From Nemopilema nomurai (taxonomy: Eukaryota > Cnidaria > Scyphozoa > Rhizostomeae > Rhizostomatidae): DNA of 64,000 bases. Each line of letters starts with the position of its first letter. Positions within the stretch are counted from its first letter, which is position 1. Both the position numbers and the translations under genes were made by a program. Positions 11,255 to 24,939 of the stretch are shown in pieces. Under the pieces are notes generated by a model. That model was not told the DNA's origin. It saw nothing but the letters and a program-made list of their open reading frames with translations, and did no database searches. The DNA is taken from contig ML133498.1 of assembly GCA_003864495.1 (NCBI GenBank), positions 1,971,153 to 2,035,152 on the forward strand, written 5' to 3'.

Positions 11255-13361
11255 CACGAAGTGCTGAAACGAAACAGTACAAAATCGATCTTCATTTAGT
11301 CACTGCAATCTTCCCATTGCGTGCAATGCATTACTCTTCTGTTCAATCGGCCAAGTTGATGTTGTCACTAGTATGTTAGCAGGCCGGATAGATTCACGCA
11401 AATGGAAGCCTGGTAAACAGATGATAACAGTACTCAGACACAGATTAGAGTCGTAGCCAGTGACTATGAAGAAATTAGTGTTCAAAATTCTATGTAATGC
11501 GAACACCCTTATTCGAAATTCTACAGGCGTTAATCAATATAGGGAAGAAGAGACGTTAAATTATGAAACACCGCGAACTAATTCAAGATTTTACCACCAC
11601 TGTCAATAGCAGAGCATCCCATAGCTTACGAATTGTTTCTTTTCGTATAAAAGTCTACCCACAAAAGCCAGTGGAAATCCACAGCTTTCGACGGGCCTCG
11701 TTTAAAAAGTCAATTTGTGACCGAAATCAGTGGCAGGAATAGCTGCATACGAAGACCGAATCCGAGATGAGAAGATAATTTTTAAGAAGATTTGATTTGT
11801 TCTTTAAAAATCATTCCGATAACGAAGCGTAGTGCGAAACAATTGGGAGTGAGTTTAGGTGTCCTGATGTGTTTTAGAAGAAGACGGCATCTGTTTGTAA
11901 GCGATTCAATATCCTAAAGAGGTTGTTTCTAGAGGTCCTAAAATTAATGCTAATTCTAATTCATGGGCAAGAGTCTAGACACTGTGACAGAAAGCTTTCT
12001 AAGTAACAGAATAACCAAGGATATGCAAAGAATTCTTCCATGAAAGCAGCTCACTTCCTTCTCCTATTACCATTTCCTGCAACCATGATAATCATTGGGT
12101 TGAAAAACAGACACCAGCATGCATTAAGAATTCAGTTTCAAACAGTAAAGCCAAATCTCCTATGAGACAATTCGCGCGGAGTGCGTCATGAGAATGCGCA
12201 GGAGCTTTTATTCGGATTTCTCGCGAGGGATTTCTTTTCAATGAAAATTTGAAGGAGTTTAATCTTATTCGCTTTCCGCTTGCGAAGTCCTTCCACAGCC
12301 AATCGTGACCGCCATGCTTCCTTACTTTGCATTCCAAAGCCATGGGGTTAGCAAAAACTGCGGATTGAAATTTCGCAAGACCTCTTCTTACTGATAGAAG
12401 GTCAGTATCAGTTCGTAAATGCAGTGGCTGCAAGCGTAAATTAGAGTCCGTCTTAATGACCGAGCGGCTTCTATAGTAAGGCGGCCATTACTTATATTTT
12501 GGAGCGGCTTCTATGTAGAATGCGGTTTCTATTGCATACATCGCACATTCAAGAGTATGCAACATCCTTATTTGCCGCTGGTCTTGGGGAGGTAAAGTCC
12601 TTGCACAATTTTCGACCAGCCATTTAAATCTTCTTCTAAACAGCTCCTGCAGTTCTGCTTACTTCATTTGGGACCCGATTGGACAAACGGTGGTAGCATT
12701 TCCGTCAGAACATTATTGGCCACGTCTTTGGTGCTAAGTATCTGGGCCTTGTTGCTATCTACCTAAAAGCATCAAATTAGAAAACTGCTTCAAATAGACA
12801 ACATGCATTACCTGCTAGAATTGGCATTGTTTTGTGTTCACTGGCTAGAGCATTACAATTAACATTAATATTTAAATACTATTATTGCATCATTTGAAAA
12901 AATATCAGTCTGAAGGACTTAATTTATCGCACAAATAGCTCCTAATGAACCCGAAACGCGTTTTGGTTTTCACCTAATTACCCAGTGTAGTTGCTCGCTG
13001 CAACCAAAACTGTTTGTAGGCGTAGTATTGGATTTGCAATATGTCTTTTGCAGATATCTCATTATGCTGATAGGTATTTCATGGTTATCTAGCCTCAGAT
13101 GTTTGTGATCGCATGAAGTATCATTGGGTAAATCGGTGGATTTTTATTCACGAAAGTTTATAATTGATTTGACTTGTTTGCATATTAAAATATTTCATTA
13201 ATTTAACTGACACTTATATATTCTGCGCATGCAAAACCGCTATGCATGCAAAACCTTAGAACAACACCCAAGGTAGGCAAATCGTCTACTCATATTCAAC
13301 TGTCTGACTCCCAATCATTCGCCGTCCTCTCCAATTCGGTTCTTCGCACTGGTTAGCAAGT
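11255..13361. other. Intergenic; nothing recognised
   Basis: This stretch is the upstream region of the potassium channel plus spacer. The longest ORF (12092-12433, minus) has no recognisable motif and no splice context. No RNA gene was seen. Confidence 0.4.
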
Positions 13362-13431
13362 GCAGCCTCTATTGCGCAGCCTCTATTGCGCAGCCTCTAT
13401 TGCGCAGCCTCTATTGCGCAGCCTCTATTGC
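13362..13431. repeat. 14-bp minisatellite, 5 copies
   Basis: The unit gcagcctctattgc repeats perfectly at 13362, 13376, 13390, 13404 and 13418. No gene overlaps it convincingly; the ORF starting at 13386 simply begins inside the repeat. Confidence 0.95.
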
Positions 13432-13980
13432 GCAAGCTGCAACTCTTTCCGCAGCTGAGAACCCCTAGGCCTGGTGCCATGCCGAATAGTTCATTTTCAG
13501 GTGGCTATGAACGCGCCAGATCGCTGTTCGGCGCCATCTGTCTAACATGCAGCAAAGGCCTTATCAATATTTACAGGTTTCCGAAGCTTGGAGTTCTAGA
13601 TGCAATTAATGGAGCATCGTGCTGACTTTGAAATTGAATGTTTTTATTGAATTAGCGAAAATAATTCATAGCAAAAATGTGACAGCCCTTTTTCGAAGTA
13701 TAGCGCAAAAAATGGCGAATGGGCTCATGGTAGATTTTGGAATGCTGCATTGAGGGTTGAGATTTCCCTTGCTACGGTGACTGAGGCCAAAGATTTGAAG
13801 CTGACTGGGTAGCCTTTTTATGCTGCGAAATGAAAACATTTTCATTGATCACAATAAAGATAAAAAATAATTAAAAGTAGCGAACGAGCAACGGGTACCT
13901 GAAAATCATCAATTGTGAATTAAAAGCAAGTGATAATGGAGTGGCAAAGAGCGACACGCAATAAACAAATTATGCTGCAC

Positions 13981-14049
13981 GCAAATGGCAGGGACGCAAA
14001 TGGCAGGGACGCAAATGGCAGGGACGCAAATGGCAGGGACGCAAATGGT
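13981..14049. repeat. 15-bp minisatellite, about 4.6 copies
   Basis: The unit gcaaatggcagggac repeats perfectly four times from 13981, followed by a partial copy. Because 15 is a multiple of three it is open on both strands (five-residue repeats), but the flanking ORFs look like chance. Confidence 0.95.
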
Positions 14050-15873
14050 TGGTGCTTGCAAGTCTGGGTTGGAAGTCTGCTCCTGTTAAAAGCGTCTATA
14101 CGTGATCGTTCAACTTTGGTCAGCAAGAAAGGGTCAAGGCCATGCTTGAGAGATGAGCTGAAGATATACTGAAAATGTGCACTTGTGATCAATATACAGA
14201 AACTGTGCATTTTGATGACTCTAATTTTCGTTACTCATCTGACGGTGGACGTTTGTGTACTTAGCAAAAGAAGATCAATTGCTGTGTAGAACTTTTTCAT
14301 CAGAATTGCTCCAAGAAACAACCTTTGTTGATAAAACTTGCAAATTCATAGAGGCGACGTACCTGAAGAACATGTTATTCTATTCGTGAACGTGAAAGCG
14401 AATAATCACTGCTCTTGCTTTTAAGCACTAGAGAGCACTATCTATACTTGATAAAGTTAAAAAATAACGGAACATTACCTTCAATAGCAGTTTCTGAGAC
14501 ATCAACGTCCAGTCTCTATGCAGGCATCATTGCAAATGGTTTCCTTTACGACACGAACTGCTGGGGTCGCTATGGTATTTGGCGGGTGCCGTCTTTCACC
14601 CTCGAACAATTGCTGCTTTAATAACGAGGCCTCCTTCGGTACCGCGGGAGTTGGCCAGCCAGTCTGACAATGGCCATTCAAAACGCATGAATGGGGATTT
14701 GCAGGTTGTTTGCAACAGACATATAGAGACATTCGTTCAAGCGACGAGCGTACGCGAAATCAGCAAGGAGACAATATGAATTAGCGATTAAAACAAGAAT
14801 GGATATTTTAACTCTCCACGAAACAAGATAAGGCATGCTAATAAAAGATCCTCGAGTTTTTCTAATAACAGTTTTAAAAGAAAGTCTCCGCTGATAAAAT
14901 GCGCTTTCTAGTACGGTCTGATCTTCTATTTCAGAAATCTTGGCACTGTATGGTACTTTGGAAGAATAAATATCCCGGGGCTTGAGATAGAAAATAAGCG
15001 CAAGTTTTTAGATGTTACTAGAAGCAGAAATGACGCACCAAGAGCTACCTGTGAGGCACTCTTGATTATGGCGTTATCTGGATATACGACCTGCAAATGG
15101 GCCACGCAGTTCTGGTCATTTGCTGACCTATGCGATCCCGGACTTGCGGCTGGGAATGGGAAGGAGCTGCACCACAAGCCATCAACTCAATGACAACATG
15201 AGAATCTTTTAGTGTGGTGACTTACAGGGATTCCAGGGTTACAAGCATCATAAAATGGAGCTGCTGAATTTCTCAACGATAATAAGCCTTTCCGACTAAG
15301 ATGAGCCTTGGCAAAATGAAAATTGGCAGGCCGTCCTGCGAAAACAGCAGATGTCCGTCCTGTGTACATCATTGATAAGCGTGAAGTGGCATTCAAGTAT
15401 GGATTCTGAACACATTGACTTGATTTGATAAGGAATCTCGTGCTTTTGCCGTTCCACCCTTCCCCTCAGCTTTGGAAAACAGGTTTCTTTATCATTTAAT
15501 TTTAGACACTGAATGAATAGCTGAACATCAGACCAGTCGATTGATTAAGTTGATTTGCGATTCAGCAGATGGCTTCAAGTGATTAAGAATGTTCATAAAA
15601 ACATTGATAATCTTTTCTTGCCACTATGTCAGTAACGACTGCAGTAAAGCCAATGGAAGAAGGCAAAAGTACACACATTAAAAAGAAGATCATATGGCCG
15701 CGTTTTGTAACATTTGAAAATTTACAAAGCTGATCTCCAACGAGATTTCAATGTCAAAAAGTGAATTGATCCATACAGATGGCGGTGGTGAGTCTTCTGA
15801 ACGCGACAAGCAGCATGGGAGCTGCTTGCGTAACAACAAACAGCATCTGGCAAAAGAGATCCGCTACCTTATA
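14050..15873. other. Intergenic / 3' flank of STIP1
   Basis: No coding sequence recognised. An ATTAAA-type polyadenylation signal for the minus-strand STIP1 gene reads near 15.50 kb, about 370 bp past its stop; this is a weak call. Small ORFs here have no motif. Confidence 0.4.
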
Positions 15874-18800
15874 TCACTTCACCGACAATATGCCCGAGTC
15901 GACTAACTTCTGAATTTTCATGGCAATCGCTGGGTTCCGCAAATGCCTGCAAAATGGGTTTTAACATGTTGTCATAAACAAACAAACAGAAGAAGAGGAA
16001 CCATAGTCATAGAACCAGCCCTGAAAGGTGGTATCGTATGCATCAGTGTCCAGAAAAACTGACGGCTCTACGGTTGGAACCCGGATGAAGGTTTTGCCTG
16101 TTAATAACATAATAAGGAAGGTTTATCGATAATTTATCATAAACAAAGAAAGTGATTGTAAAGAACAGTTTTGCTTTCAGTTGGTAATGAGTAAGGTTTG
16201 AGTTGTAAAAATTGCAGCCAGAGGAAGGTTATAACTTTTTTCTGATATACATCATCTGATAAAGGTCAGAAACTGAACGTTCGGAGTTTAGAGTCAGTGG
16301 GAGTAGAGTGGGCCAGCAACATATACAGAAAGGAGCCAGCCAGTATACAAAACTCAAAACATTAGTCAAATGGTATAATGAGCAGTAAACGAAAAAGCAT
16401 GGTTTTTGAGATTAGATGTCACACTGAGAGTGGCGATGCTGTTGCTAGAGTAGAGAACGATACTGGAAATCGGCAAACGATTGCATGATACATTTGGTGC
16501 CTAGCATAATGTGCCATATCTAATTCACGATAATTCAATGATGGGGGAGCATTATAGGCTTGGCGGTTGTATCAACCTTTTAAAACGAGTTATAGCCACA
16601 CATCTATTTGAACGTGGATTATATGATAGAAAGGAAGTTTAAAAAGGCACAACTTTGTGTGTTGCAAAACACAATTGTCACAACCTAGTGTAACGTGTTA
16701 CGGTTTTATTAATTAGTTGTGTTGCATGCGGTATCTCTGATTAATCTTGTTAATTGTCATCTCTAATTATATTCAGTGTGTTTCATGGTCATTAGTCAGT
16801 CTTGTTGAAATCGAATTGAGATATGTTATTCTGTCGACTACGCTGTTGTCTTACTTGGCCTTAGGGCCTAAGCACGTCATCTTTCGCGCTAGCAAAGGAC
16901 CCAGTTTCGTTTCACTGGCTTGGATATAACCCGGATGATAGCTAGGCCCGTCTTCGTGCAGTCGAGCAGTTCTGCCTTAGCCTTCAGAGCCTTGGCCAAA
17001 ATCTTCAAACCCACTGGTATTTATGGTAATTCCTACCAGCGTAAGCTTTCAGCTTTCTATCTAAAAACGTCCTTTAAAACAACTACTCAACTTGGCTAGT
17101 TACGAAATACTTACTCTGTGGCAGCCTTGGGATCTTCCTGCATTTGCTCCAAGATCATTCGCATTGCCGGATCCATCATTATACTCTGATAAATGAAAGA
17201 GTGAAATAATGAAAGATAAATAATGATAATTAACCAAACAGCCGCATCAAAAGAGCTGCAGTTACAGGAATAACAGCACTTTCCAACGCAATTATCTCAT
17301 TCAAGACGTTACAAGCACTTAACATTCTGTGTGGTACCATGCGACCAACTAGCGCCTGGTATTTGTAAGAATGTTCAAGTGAAGCATTTTCAAGCGTTTC
17401 CAGTCATCTGACAAACAAACAGGCACTTTCAAATGCATGCTCCTAAGACGCACGGAGAGAAAAGCCTCGAATAAAAGGTTACCATCCCAAAAGGCAACGA
17501 GAGAAAAGCGTCGAATAAAAGGTTACCATTCCAAAAGGCAACGAGAGAAAAGCGTCGAGTAAAAGGTTACCATCCCAAATGGCAACGAGACAAACCTGTA
17601 CTTCAGGGTCTTGCATAGCCTCCCTTTTTCTTTGTTCTGGGTCAGCACTGTAACGGGCGTGCATAGACTTACTCAAACCATCCTTTGCTTCCTGCGTAGA
17701 ACATGTAATGGGAATGAATTACAACAGCATTGATGTTCCTTTAAAATGGGGACTTCAGTTTCTATAGCTTTTGTAAGAAAGAGCTTTCATGGATAGAAAC
17801 AGGATTTTCAAAGAGAAAATTCATCCCTTAATAACATTTCATGTATGAAATGATCATCTCATCACTTCACTTCCACGGCTTGAATTGTAGAAATGCGACT
17901 CACTTGACAGTTTGGATCCAGTTCGAGAGCTTTCTTGTAGGCATCCTGTGCCCTCTTGTTTTCTTTGACAGCCAAAAGTGCCCCTGCCTTTCGTAAATAT
18001 CCTTTCACTGAAGAAAAAAAGTCACATGGTGTGTGCGAATGCAATGCAAAAAATTTTCAAAATGCCTACATCCAAGTTGAGCTACATGTTGGTGAAGCCG
18101 CAGTATGTATACAACATTAAAACATTTCGGTGTTTTTATAGATTTGGATGCTTATCAAATGTCTACAATTCCAAATAGATTTTGACTTAGAAGTCTAGAT
18201 GTCGAAATAACCAGATTAAGGTTCGAAAATAGTCCTCCCCTTTCTCTAGGCTGCTTCTAAACTAAAATTGAAGAAATGAACTGAAAATGTTACCAAAGTC
18301 GGGGTTTTTCTCCAAGCAGTCATCACAATCCTGAAGAAAATAATTAATATTGCAACTAAATTCAAGATGGAAAGATTTTCGTTTAAAAGTGATAATTTAG
18401 TGCTCCAAAATGAAAGGCAGCCGTAACATTTATTGTTAATTTGAGAATCTCATTCAGCAATGACGTAGCCAGCAACAATAGCACTTTCATGCAGTATCAA
18501 AGTCAAGGACCAAACTTAAAGGACAACAAACAAACTTGAAAACTGCCACCTTAAGGTTGACGCCTCTCTTTGGCATTTCCCTATGACCTCCCCTGCATGC
18601 ATAAAGGCTTGCCTTGTATGACAGGATTTCTAATCGCATTTCTATTTCCAAAAATTTCAACTTAAATGTAATTACAGCTTTTCTATTTCACAGCTATTTC
18701 ATTGCTTGCAAACTAATATCTGAATTGGTAGTAATATCTCAATGTAGAACGAGTGCAAAATGATGGTGACATGGCACTGTATTTCTCCACTAGACAAGTT

Positions 18801-21800
18801 GCGATCAGTGCTAATTGTGAAAAGGTACAATTCCCTGCGAAGAACAGCTTCAAAATTGCATGGTTGGTACGTTAACTTGCGTGCGCTACGATTCACCATA
18901 ACGAGGCCATGCCGCCATTTAGAAACTGCAAAGGAGGTCCACCAACACATTGAAAATATCAAAACCAGGTTCTTTGAGGGCTCTCCATGTTAAGCGTGGA
19001 TAATACAAAACTCAACTCTGTCTAGCTTTCTTCTCAACTATTCGCAATAGAATGAACGCGTAGCTTGAGCATACCTTAATTGCTAGTCGAAATTCAGCAA
19101 GCTTCATGTAACATGCTGCCCTGTTGCTGTAAATTCTGGCATCATCAGGGTTCCGCCTCAGTGCTTCGGTGTAGTGCTTTATGGCTTCTGGATATTTCCC
19201 TGTAGAATTCAATTTAAGTAAATCATCGGAGTTAAAACGCAGCTTAGCTCAGGGGACTGGGCCACCTAAAAATAGAAACTCTTAGCTATCCAACCAAGGT
19301 TGAGCACAGCAGATGTTCATGTGATCGCTTCAAATATCGCTGCGTGTGGTGTGATACAAGACGATGCGGCCCCATGTGATCACTTTGACTTTACAACCAA
19401 TCCGCACGCCTGAATTGTATTTAGTTGCAGTGTATTTTTAAATCAGGCGACTTATATCCGTTGATTTACTTTAAGTATCGCTATTTTCAATTAACACCTT
19501 TAAAGTTCGAAGACCCGAAGACCCAGATTTTTCTTTAGATAATGAAAACCACTGTAAGAGGCCGAAAAGGTAGCATCCCAGAAGCTGCAAATCCATTAAC
19601 TCAAGACAAGATTTCTTCAATTGCTCGTAAAACATATAGCTCGCACTATTAGGATCCATAACCAAGAGAATATGATTCCTCCCCAAGGTAACTTTGAATT
19701 CATCTATGGCAGACTTTCCGCTGAAAATCGAGCTGCAGTAAGCTCTATTGACTTATTGAAAATACTATAAAGGCTAAAACATATCAACGGAAACCATAAT
19801 GACAGCTCTTACTACCCTAAAGTCTAAGACTAAACGTGTGAGTCCATTAGAACAAATTGACAAGGGCACATGGAAGGCTGAAAAACTGGTCTCAAACATA
19901 TGCTAGAAATATATTACAAAGCTACCTTTCGAGAAAAGGTCATTTCCCTTTGTCCTTTCTTCCTCGGCCTTGTCTTTGTCAATATATGCAAGTCTTTCTC
20001 TTTCTTTCAGCATATTTTTTATCTGTAAATGCATTGAACATTTTCATGGCTGTCAAGAAATCTCACGCTAGCAGACCCAGTTGAAACAAAGCTAGCAAAC
20101 ACTATTTTTTGTAAAAACTATAAACGAAACAGATTTCAATTTCTACAAAGAGAAATGTGAATAAAGGGGACTTGTGAATGTGAATAACGAATAAGGGTGC
20201 AATCTAGTTTAAAAAAGAAGCACTCCCCACAATGAACTTCGGCTATAAAAAGTGGTTCGTGTAGCCCTGTGGGCATAAAATTTCTCGAAAGCCTTGCATG
20301 CTAGCAAAGTGAAGAGCTTAAAGATTACTAATTCATAACTACAGTGGCAAGATGTCGATAAAAAAACCTCTGGTTCATTTAACTGCCGAGAAGACTAGTG
20401 CAACAAGATTTGTCTGCAGAGGAACTAGCTGCCAAGTAATAACTTGCAAACAGATAATAACTTAAAACTCAATATTGCATGGCAAAACAACATAGGCTAG
20501 ATAGTACGCAATGACCATGTTCTCAAAACCTACCTCTTTTGACTTGTTTATCACTTCCGGCAACCTAAACTCGGCCAGAGACTGGTCATAGCACCTCAAT
20601 GCTTCATCGAATTTCTCCATCTTGAAATAAGCATTGCCCATTCTTGAAAGTGTCCTAGTGGAAATTAAACAACAGTTGTGCGTTATTGGCGATTTTCAAA
20701 GCCTCTACTAGTTCAAAAGTTGTCCAAGGATTGAAACATGCGAACAACCCATCCTTTTGAGAAAATAATCCATATAGTGATCGATTCGTACTGCAAAGCT
20801 TTACAATAGCAAGGAATAACGGAAAAACATTTAATACTCTGATGACTATATGACAAAAAAATGCTATGCATTTGCATAAAAAATGTTTCTACTACTCCTT
20901 GCTTTGCATAAAAGAGTTTTTGAAATGTCAATGTTGATATAATGGTAGAACTGACACAAAAAACCGGAAAAAATCATCTGATTCTGCACAAAAGTTTCAC
21001 GTTTTTGCGAAAAAATAATGCAGAAAACCAATGCCATTTTTTTCAACCACTGCTTAGAGAAAATAAAAATGAATAAAATAACACAAGTTACATAAAAAGG
21101 GAGCAGTTGCATCATAAATCAATGCATACTTTGCAAATGCTTTAAATTCTGCACCAGCCTTCTTTCCAATCTCCAAAGCTTCTTCACATTGCTTGATACA
21201 ATCTTCATACTTCTTTTGCTCGAAATAAACAGCTAAAATAGAAACTGGGTAGTGAGCAATACACACATCCCAAATTTCAATTTCATCAACCGAAACACAT
21301 TGTAAGATACCTTAAATAGTTAATATCTTACTAAAGAACAACATTTGGGAGAGTAAAAAATCTTGCGACAAGTAACAATGCCAGTCACCAATGACAACCT
21401 AATACAACAAACTCAGCCTAAATTAGATATATTATTCACTGTAAAGATGTAAAGCAAGTACCTGCTCTGTTAGTGTAATAGGAAATGTTGTCAGGGTCTA
21501 GTTTGATCGCCTTTCCATAATGTTCTAGAGCAGCTTCAAAATCCTTTTTCTTGTAGGCAGCATTTCCACTTTCCTTTTCACTTTCAGCCTGAAAGTGTGT
21601 TGGAATGCATACGATTGCAATGAAGTCTGATTGCAATAGATTTCAGATTAAAACTCCAACAGGACAAGTTTCTACAAGAAAATCCTGCTGCAAGAAATGT
21701 TCATCTAGAAATAGTTTTATTTTGGATTTATCAGCGTTCTAATGATGCCCAAATCTCTTTACTCCACTGACTTTCTGCATTCATCTGCTATAATTAAACT

Positions 21801-24800
21801 AAAAGACATATAAAATAAAGGTGAGGCATGTCCACACATTTAACCCTTTGCTATGTCATACAATCAACTTCACTAGGTCCAGAATGTTACCTCTTTCTGG
21901 CTTTCAGTTTTAGTATCAGCTGGGGAATCTTCTTCTTTCTTAGTTTTGCTTTCTTCTTTTTGTTCCTTAGGTTTTGGCTTTGGCATATCATCTTCGCTTC
22001 CAGGGCCACCTTTATGGTAAAGTGAAAAAGCCTTCTGTATTGAACTGCATTTCAACCAAATTTGGAAACTCTTAGACACACTAAAGTTAATAAATTTCTT
22101 GCAAATCAAAAAATGGGAGGTACATCATTTGGTAAAGAGCCAAAGTATCCAGCTTTTTTTCAGAAATAACATTTCCTGGATGCTGTGGGGGGATGGCTTA
22201 CTTAAAACTTACTTCTAAATTAAGTAATTGTGCCTCTTAGATAATTGGACACCACAATAAAACTGAAAGGTTTTGCTTCCAAATGAATTCAACGCAAAGA
22301 TATTGCTCCAATAGAGATTCAAAATAAGGTGATTTCTTATTTGAATGCTATGGCTTTAAACATTTCAATATCATCTTCATACCAGCTGTCTGGAGATTTA
22401 TACCAAGAATGACACCAAGAGCCTGCATGACACGTGGGTCATTGATGTACCTTTATAAAATAAGAGAAGTACCAACATCAATACATCAACAAGAGAATGG
22501 AGAAAAAGATTTACAGCCCACACCCAATATTTGGAGAAATAGGTATCATTGGCACTAAAGTTGCTGTTGCAAATCATCTTTTACATTGTTTATACCACAA
22601 AACCAATCTAAATCCTAAAATATTTGTGTTGTAGAGAATCCTGATATGGGCAGTAGAAAGGGGAAATGTGTGAATTTTGAGGAAAATAACTTGCATTAAT
22701 AATTTCCTTAACTACCTGGTAAAATAGCAACAAGCTACCATGGCAGACTAAAAGCGTGATTAGTAAAACTCAACTAAGCAGACAACACTCACATGCTGAG
22801 CATATCAGGATTGCTCTTGATATTACTGAGTATCCTCAGAAACTCAGGGTCCTGCATAAATTCCTTTGTTGTGGGATCAGCTAGGAGCTTTGCTTGCACA
22901 TCTGGACTGTCAAATGGGCTTGCTAAAATCACATTGATGCAAAATTTGTATAAAATCAATGCAACAAAAAGTTGTCCAATACATTGCACATAAAACGAAC
23001 TTGAAAGTCTTATTCATCATAATGAAAGTTTTGGAAAGCCATTAAGTGCCACAGTTATCAGCTAACTGGACAATATCATTTTCTTTCAACACTTTTAGCA
23101 GAATCAAGGGAATGGGATGTACACTTAAAAGAGATATATTTGTGTCTAAATCAAAGAGTTATGATCTACACACATATGAACAGTGCTTCTAAGGACCGAT
23201 CAATACTTCTACATAGCAAGGAGTTGTGAAAATACCTTTTCTTGGTCTGCTAGAAGATTGGGTAGAAATACGCCCTTTAACGTCTTCCAAACCAGTTTTC
23301 AGCTGTTCATTATTAGCATCATGTTTCAAGCCCTCCTCATAGGCTTGCTGTGCTTCTGGGTATCTACCTAAATATGTCAAAGCAGCTCCCAGCCTTGAGT
23401 ACCCCTACATGCAAACAAGATTATCATATAAAAATAACAACTTCAGCCTCAGAAAGTGAAATCAGGTCAATATCAATCCCAATTTCAGTAGCTCACATGG
23501 TAGTCCACAGCCAGCAGCCATCCCTGAATAAACTTTGACCATTAACTGAGAAATCACATAAACACTTTAATAACTGTGCTTTGCTCTTGTCCAGACCAGG
23601 AGCATGTTTATAACTGTTGATCAAATATCTAGATTCCCCTATCCAGCTCTTTAACAAGTCAATCAGTCTAGCCCCAGTTGTCTAGCCCTTCAATTTATAT
23701 CCTCAATACATATCCTCGATATTCAGCCCATCCCCCTATGCAAACTGATCAACCACTAATTTGTTATATAATATCAATGCTCTTAAAATAAATATGTCCT
23801 TAGCAGCAGAACACTATTTCTGTGATTACTGTGCAGGTGTTTTCTAGTCACATCAAGCAATAAAACCCATACCTTTCCCCATTCTGGATTGAGTTGAACT
23901 GTCCTCTTGGCATCTACCAGTGCTTCAGAGTATTTCTCTTGTTTTGCAAAAGCTGCTGATCTATTGCTAAACAAAACATGGTTTTTGGGGCAAAGTTCTA
24001 TGGCTTCAGAATAGCATTCAATAGCCTTGCTGTAATTTCCTTCTTGGAGAAATTTGTTTCCTTTAACTTTCAGCTGATCTGCCTGTAAATTCAAAAAGAC
24101 ACAGAATTGCAATACCAAGCATCAAAATAAGGCACCAATCCAGTCTTAGTGAGTTAAAGCTTTGAACCTATTACACACAACAAAGAAGCAGACATGTGCT
24201 TGGATACTATCCAATCACACTCCACTTACACAAACTACTCTGCACATTCTTGTAGAGTGGTGGGAATTTGGCTGAATTAGGCCAGTATGTAGATTTTTCA
24301 TATTAGACCTTACATGCCCAAGAAATCTTGAGGAATAGAGAGCTGGGATGTTAGAACTTCAACTGGGATCAGTAAATCTCTGTTCAAAAATCTTCCATAC
24401 GCAATCGACATATGAAATAGACTCGACAAGATAAAGGCCTTGAATTTGAATTTGAACTTCCCGTTGTGCTTTACTTTCTCTAATAATTGCAAATTCAATG
24501 AAGTAGAATTTTTGGTCAAAATCGTGACTATGCTTCCACGAACTCTCAACAGATTTAAGAATTAAAACATTGTGATATGAAAACTTTCAGTGTATAATTC
24601 TGCATTATTAGAACAGGTGGAAGCACTTTTCTAGTCCAAGACACCATATCTTTCGAACCACTTTGCATTTTTACATTTGATTTCGAGCAGCAAAACACAA
24701 GGACAAACTGCAAAAGCATAAAATTCTAAACAGGCATCTAATCTCGTTATCTATAATCTAGATTGTTTTCATGATTTAAAAACAATTAACAAACCTCTTC

Positions 24801-24809
24801 TTCAGCCAT
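15874..24809 (-). CDS. STIP1: Stress-induced phosphoprotein 1 (Hop/Sti1), Hsp70-Hsp90 organising co-chaperone
   Basis: A complete 16-exon model with GT-AG introns and consistent phase. Exons in transcript order: 24795-24809, 23873-24082, 23236-23404, 22793-22922, 22383-22450, 21891-22009, 21462-21588, 21130-21232, 20534-20654, 19926-20022, 19075-19199, 18294-18330, 17904-18007, 17596-17691, 17115-17185, 15874-15946. These sum to 1665 nt, 554 residues (human about 543). Order: TPR1 ~6-115 ([19 protein letters not shown]), DP1 ~133-190 ([12 protein letters not shown]), a Lys/Glu-rich linker ~198-237, TPR2A ~238-354 ([17 protein letters not shown]), TPR2B ~370-485 ([16 protein letters not shown]), DP2 ~493-554 ending GILSVK. 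The protein bridges Hsp70 and Hsp90 through EEVD tails in the cytosol. The last exon lies beyond a 1.17-kb intron and is identified by [11 protein letters not shown], typical of DP2. An in-frame TAA follows the exon at 17115, but it overlaps a strong GTAAGT donor, so the splice is preferred. Confidence 0.96.
17455..17589. repeat. 44-bp minisatellite, 3 copies, in a STIP1 intron
   Basis: The block beginning gagagaaaagcg recurs at 17455, 17499 and 17543 with few differences. It lies in the intron directly downstream (minus sense) of the exon at 17596-17691, ending within about 7 bp of its donor site. Confidence 0.9.
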
Positions 24810-24841
24810 CGCGACATTCACCTTCTCCCTGGAAGTTTAAA

Positions 24842-24851
24842 AGAAAGTTCT
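24842..24851. promoter_or_regulatory. Heat-shock-element-like palindrome upstream of STIP1
   Basis: The sequence agaaagttct is a perfect nGAAnnTTCn dimer 33 bp upstream of the STIP1 ATG, with a further GAA at 24832-24834 close to, but not exactly in, 5-bp register. STIP1 is classically heat-shock inducible, so an HSF1 site is plausible. One dimer is weak evidence, and it may lie in the 5' UTR. Confidence 0.35.
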
Positions 24852-24939
24852 AGTAATCATGCTTTTTACTAGCCTCGGTTCGGAATCGATGCTGTTGTTG
24901 TTGTCCCACAATGTTTCGAACCGCGAACCTAGCAGAAAA

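Noticed and set aside
9808..11299. ORFs on the plus strand and in other minus frames over the potassium channel
   Set aside because: They are antisense or shifted shadows of the channel coding sequence.
12092..12433. 113-codon minus-strand ORF
   Set aside because: No recognisable motif and no supporting signals.
13979..14049. Possible CRISPR-like array
   Set aside because: Direct repeats are contiguous without spacers and the genome is eukaryotic; it is a minisatellite.
16900..17020. A minus-strand reading ending GLAIIR resembled the C-terminus of STIP1
   Set aside because: It lacks the NPxIAxKI core and has no stop after Arg; the exon at 15874-15946 fits phase, sequence and stop far better.
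17100..17185. Stop codon TAA directly after the STIP1 exon at 17115-17185
   Set aside because: It overlaps a strong GTAAGT donor, and ending there would remove most of the DP2 domain.
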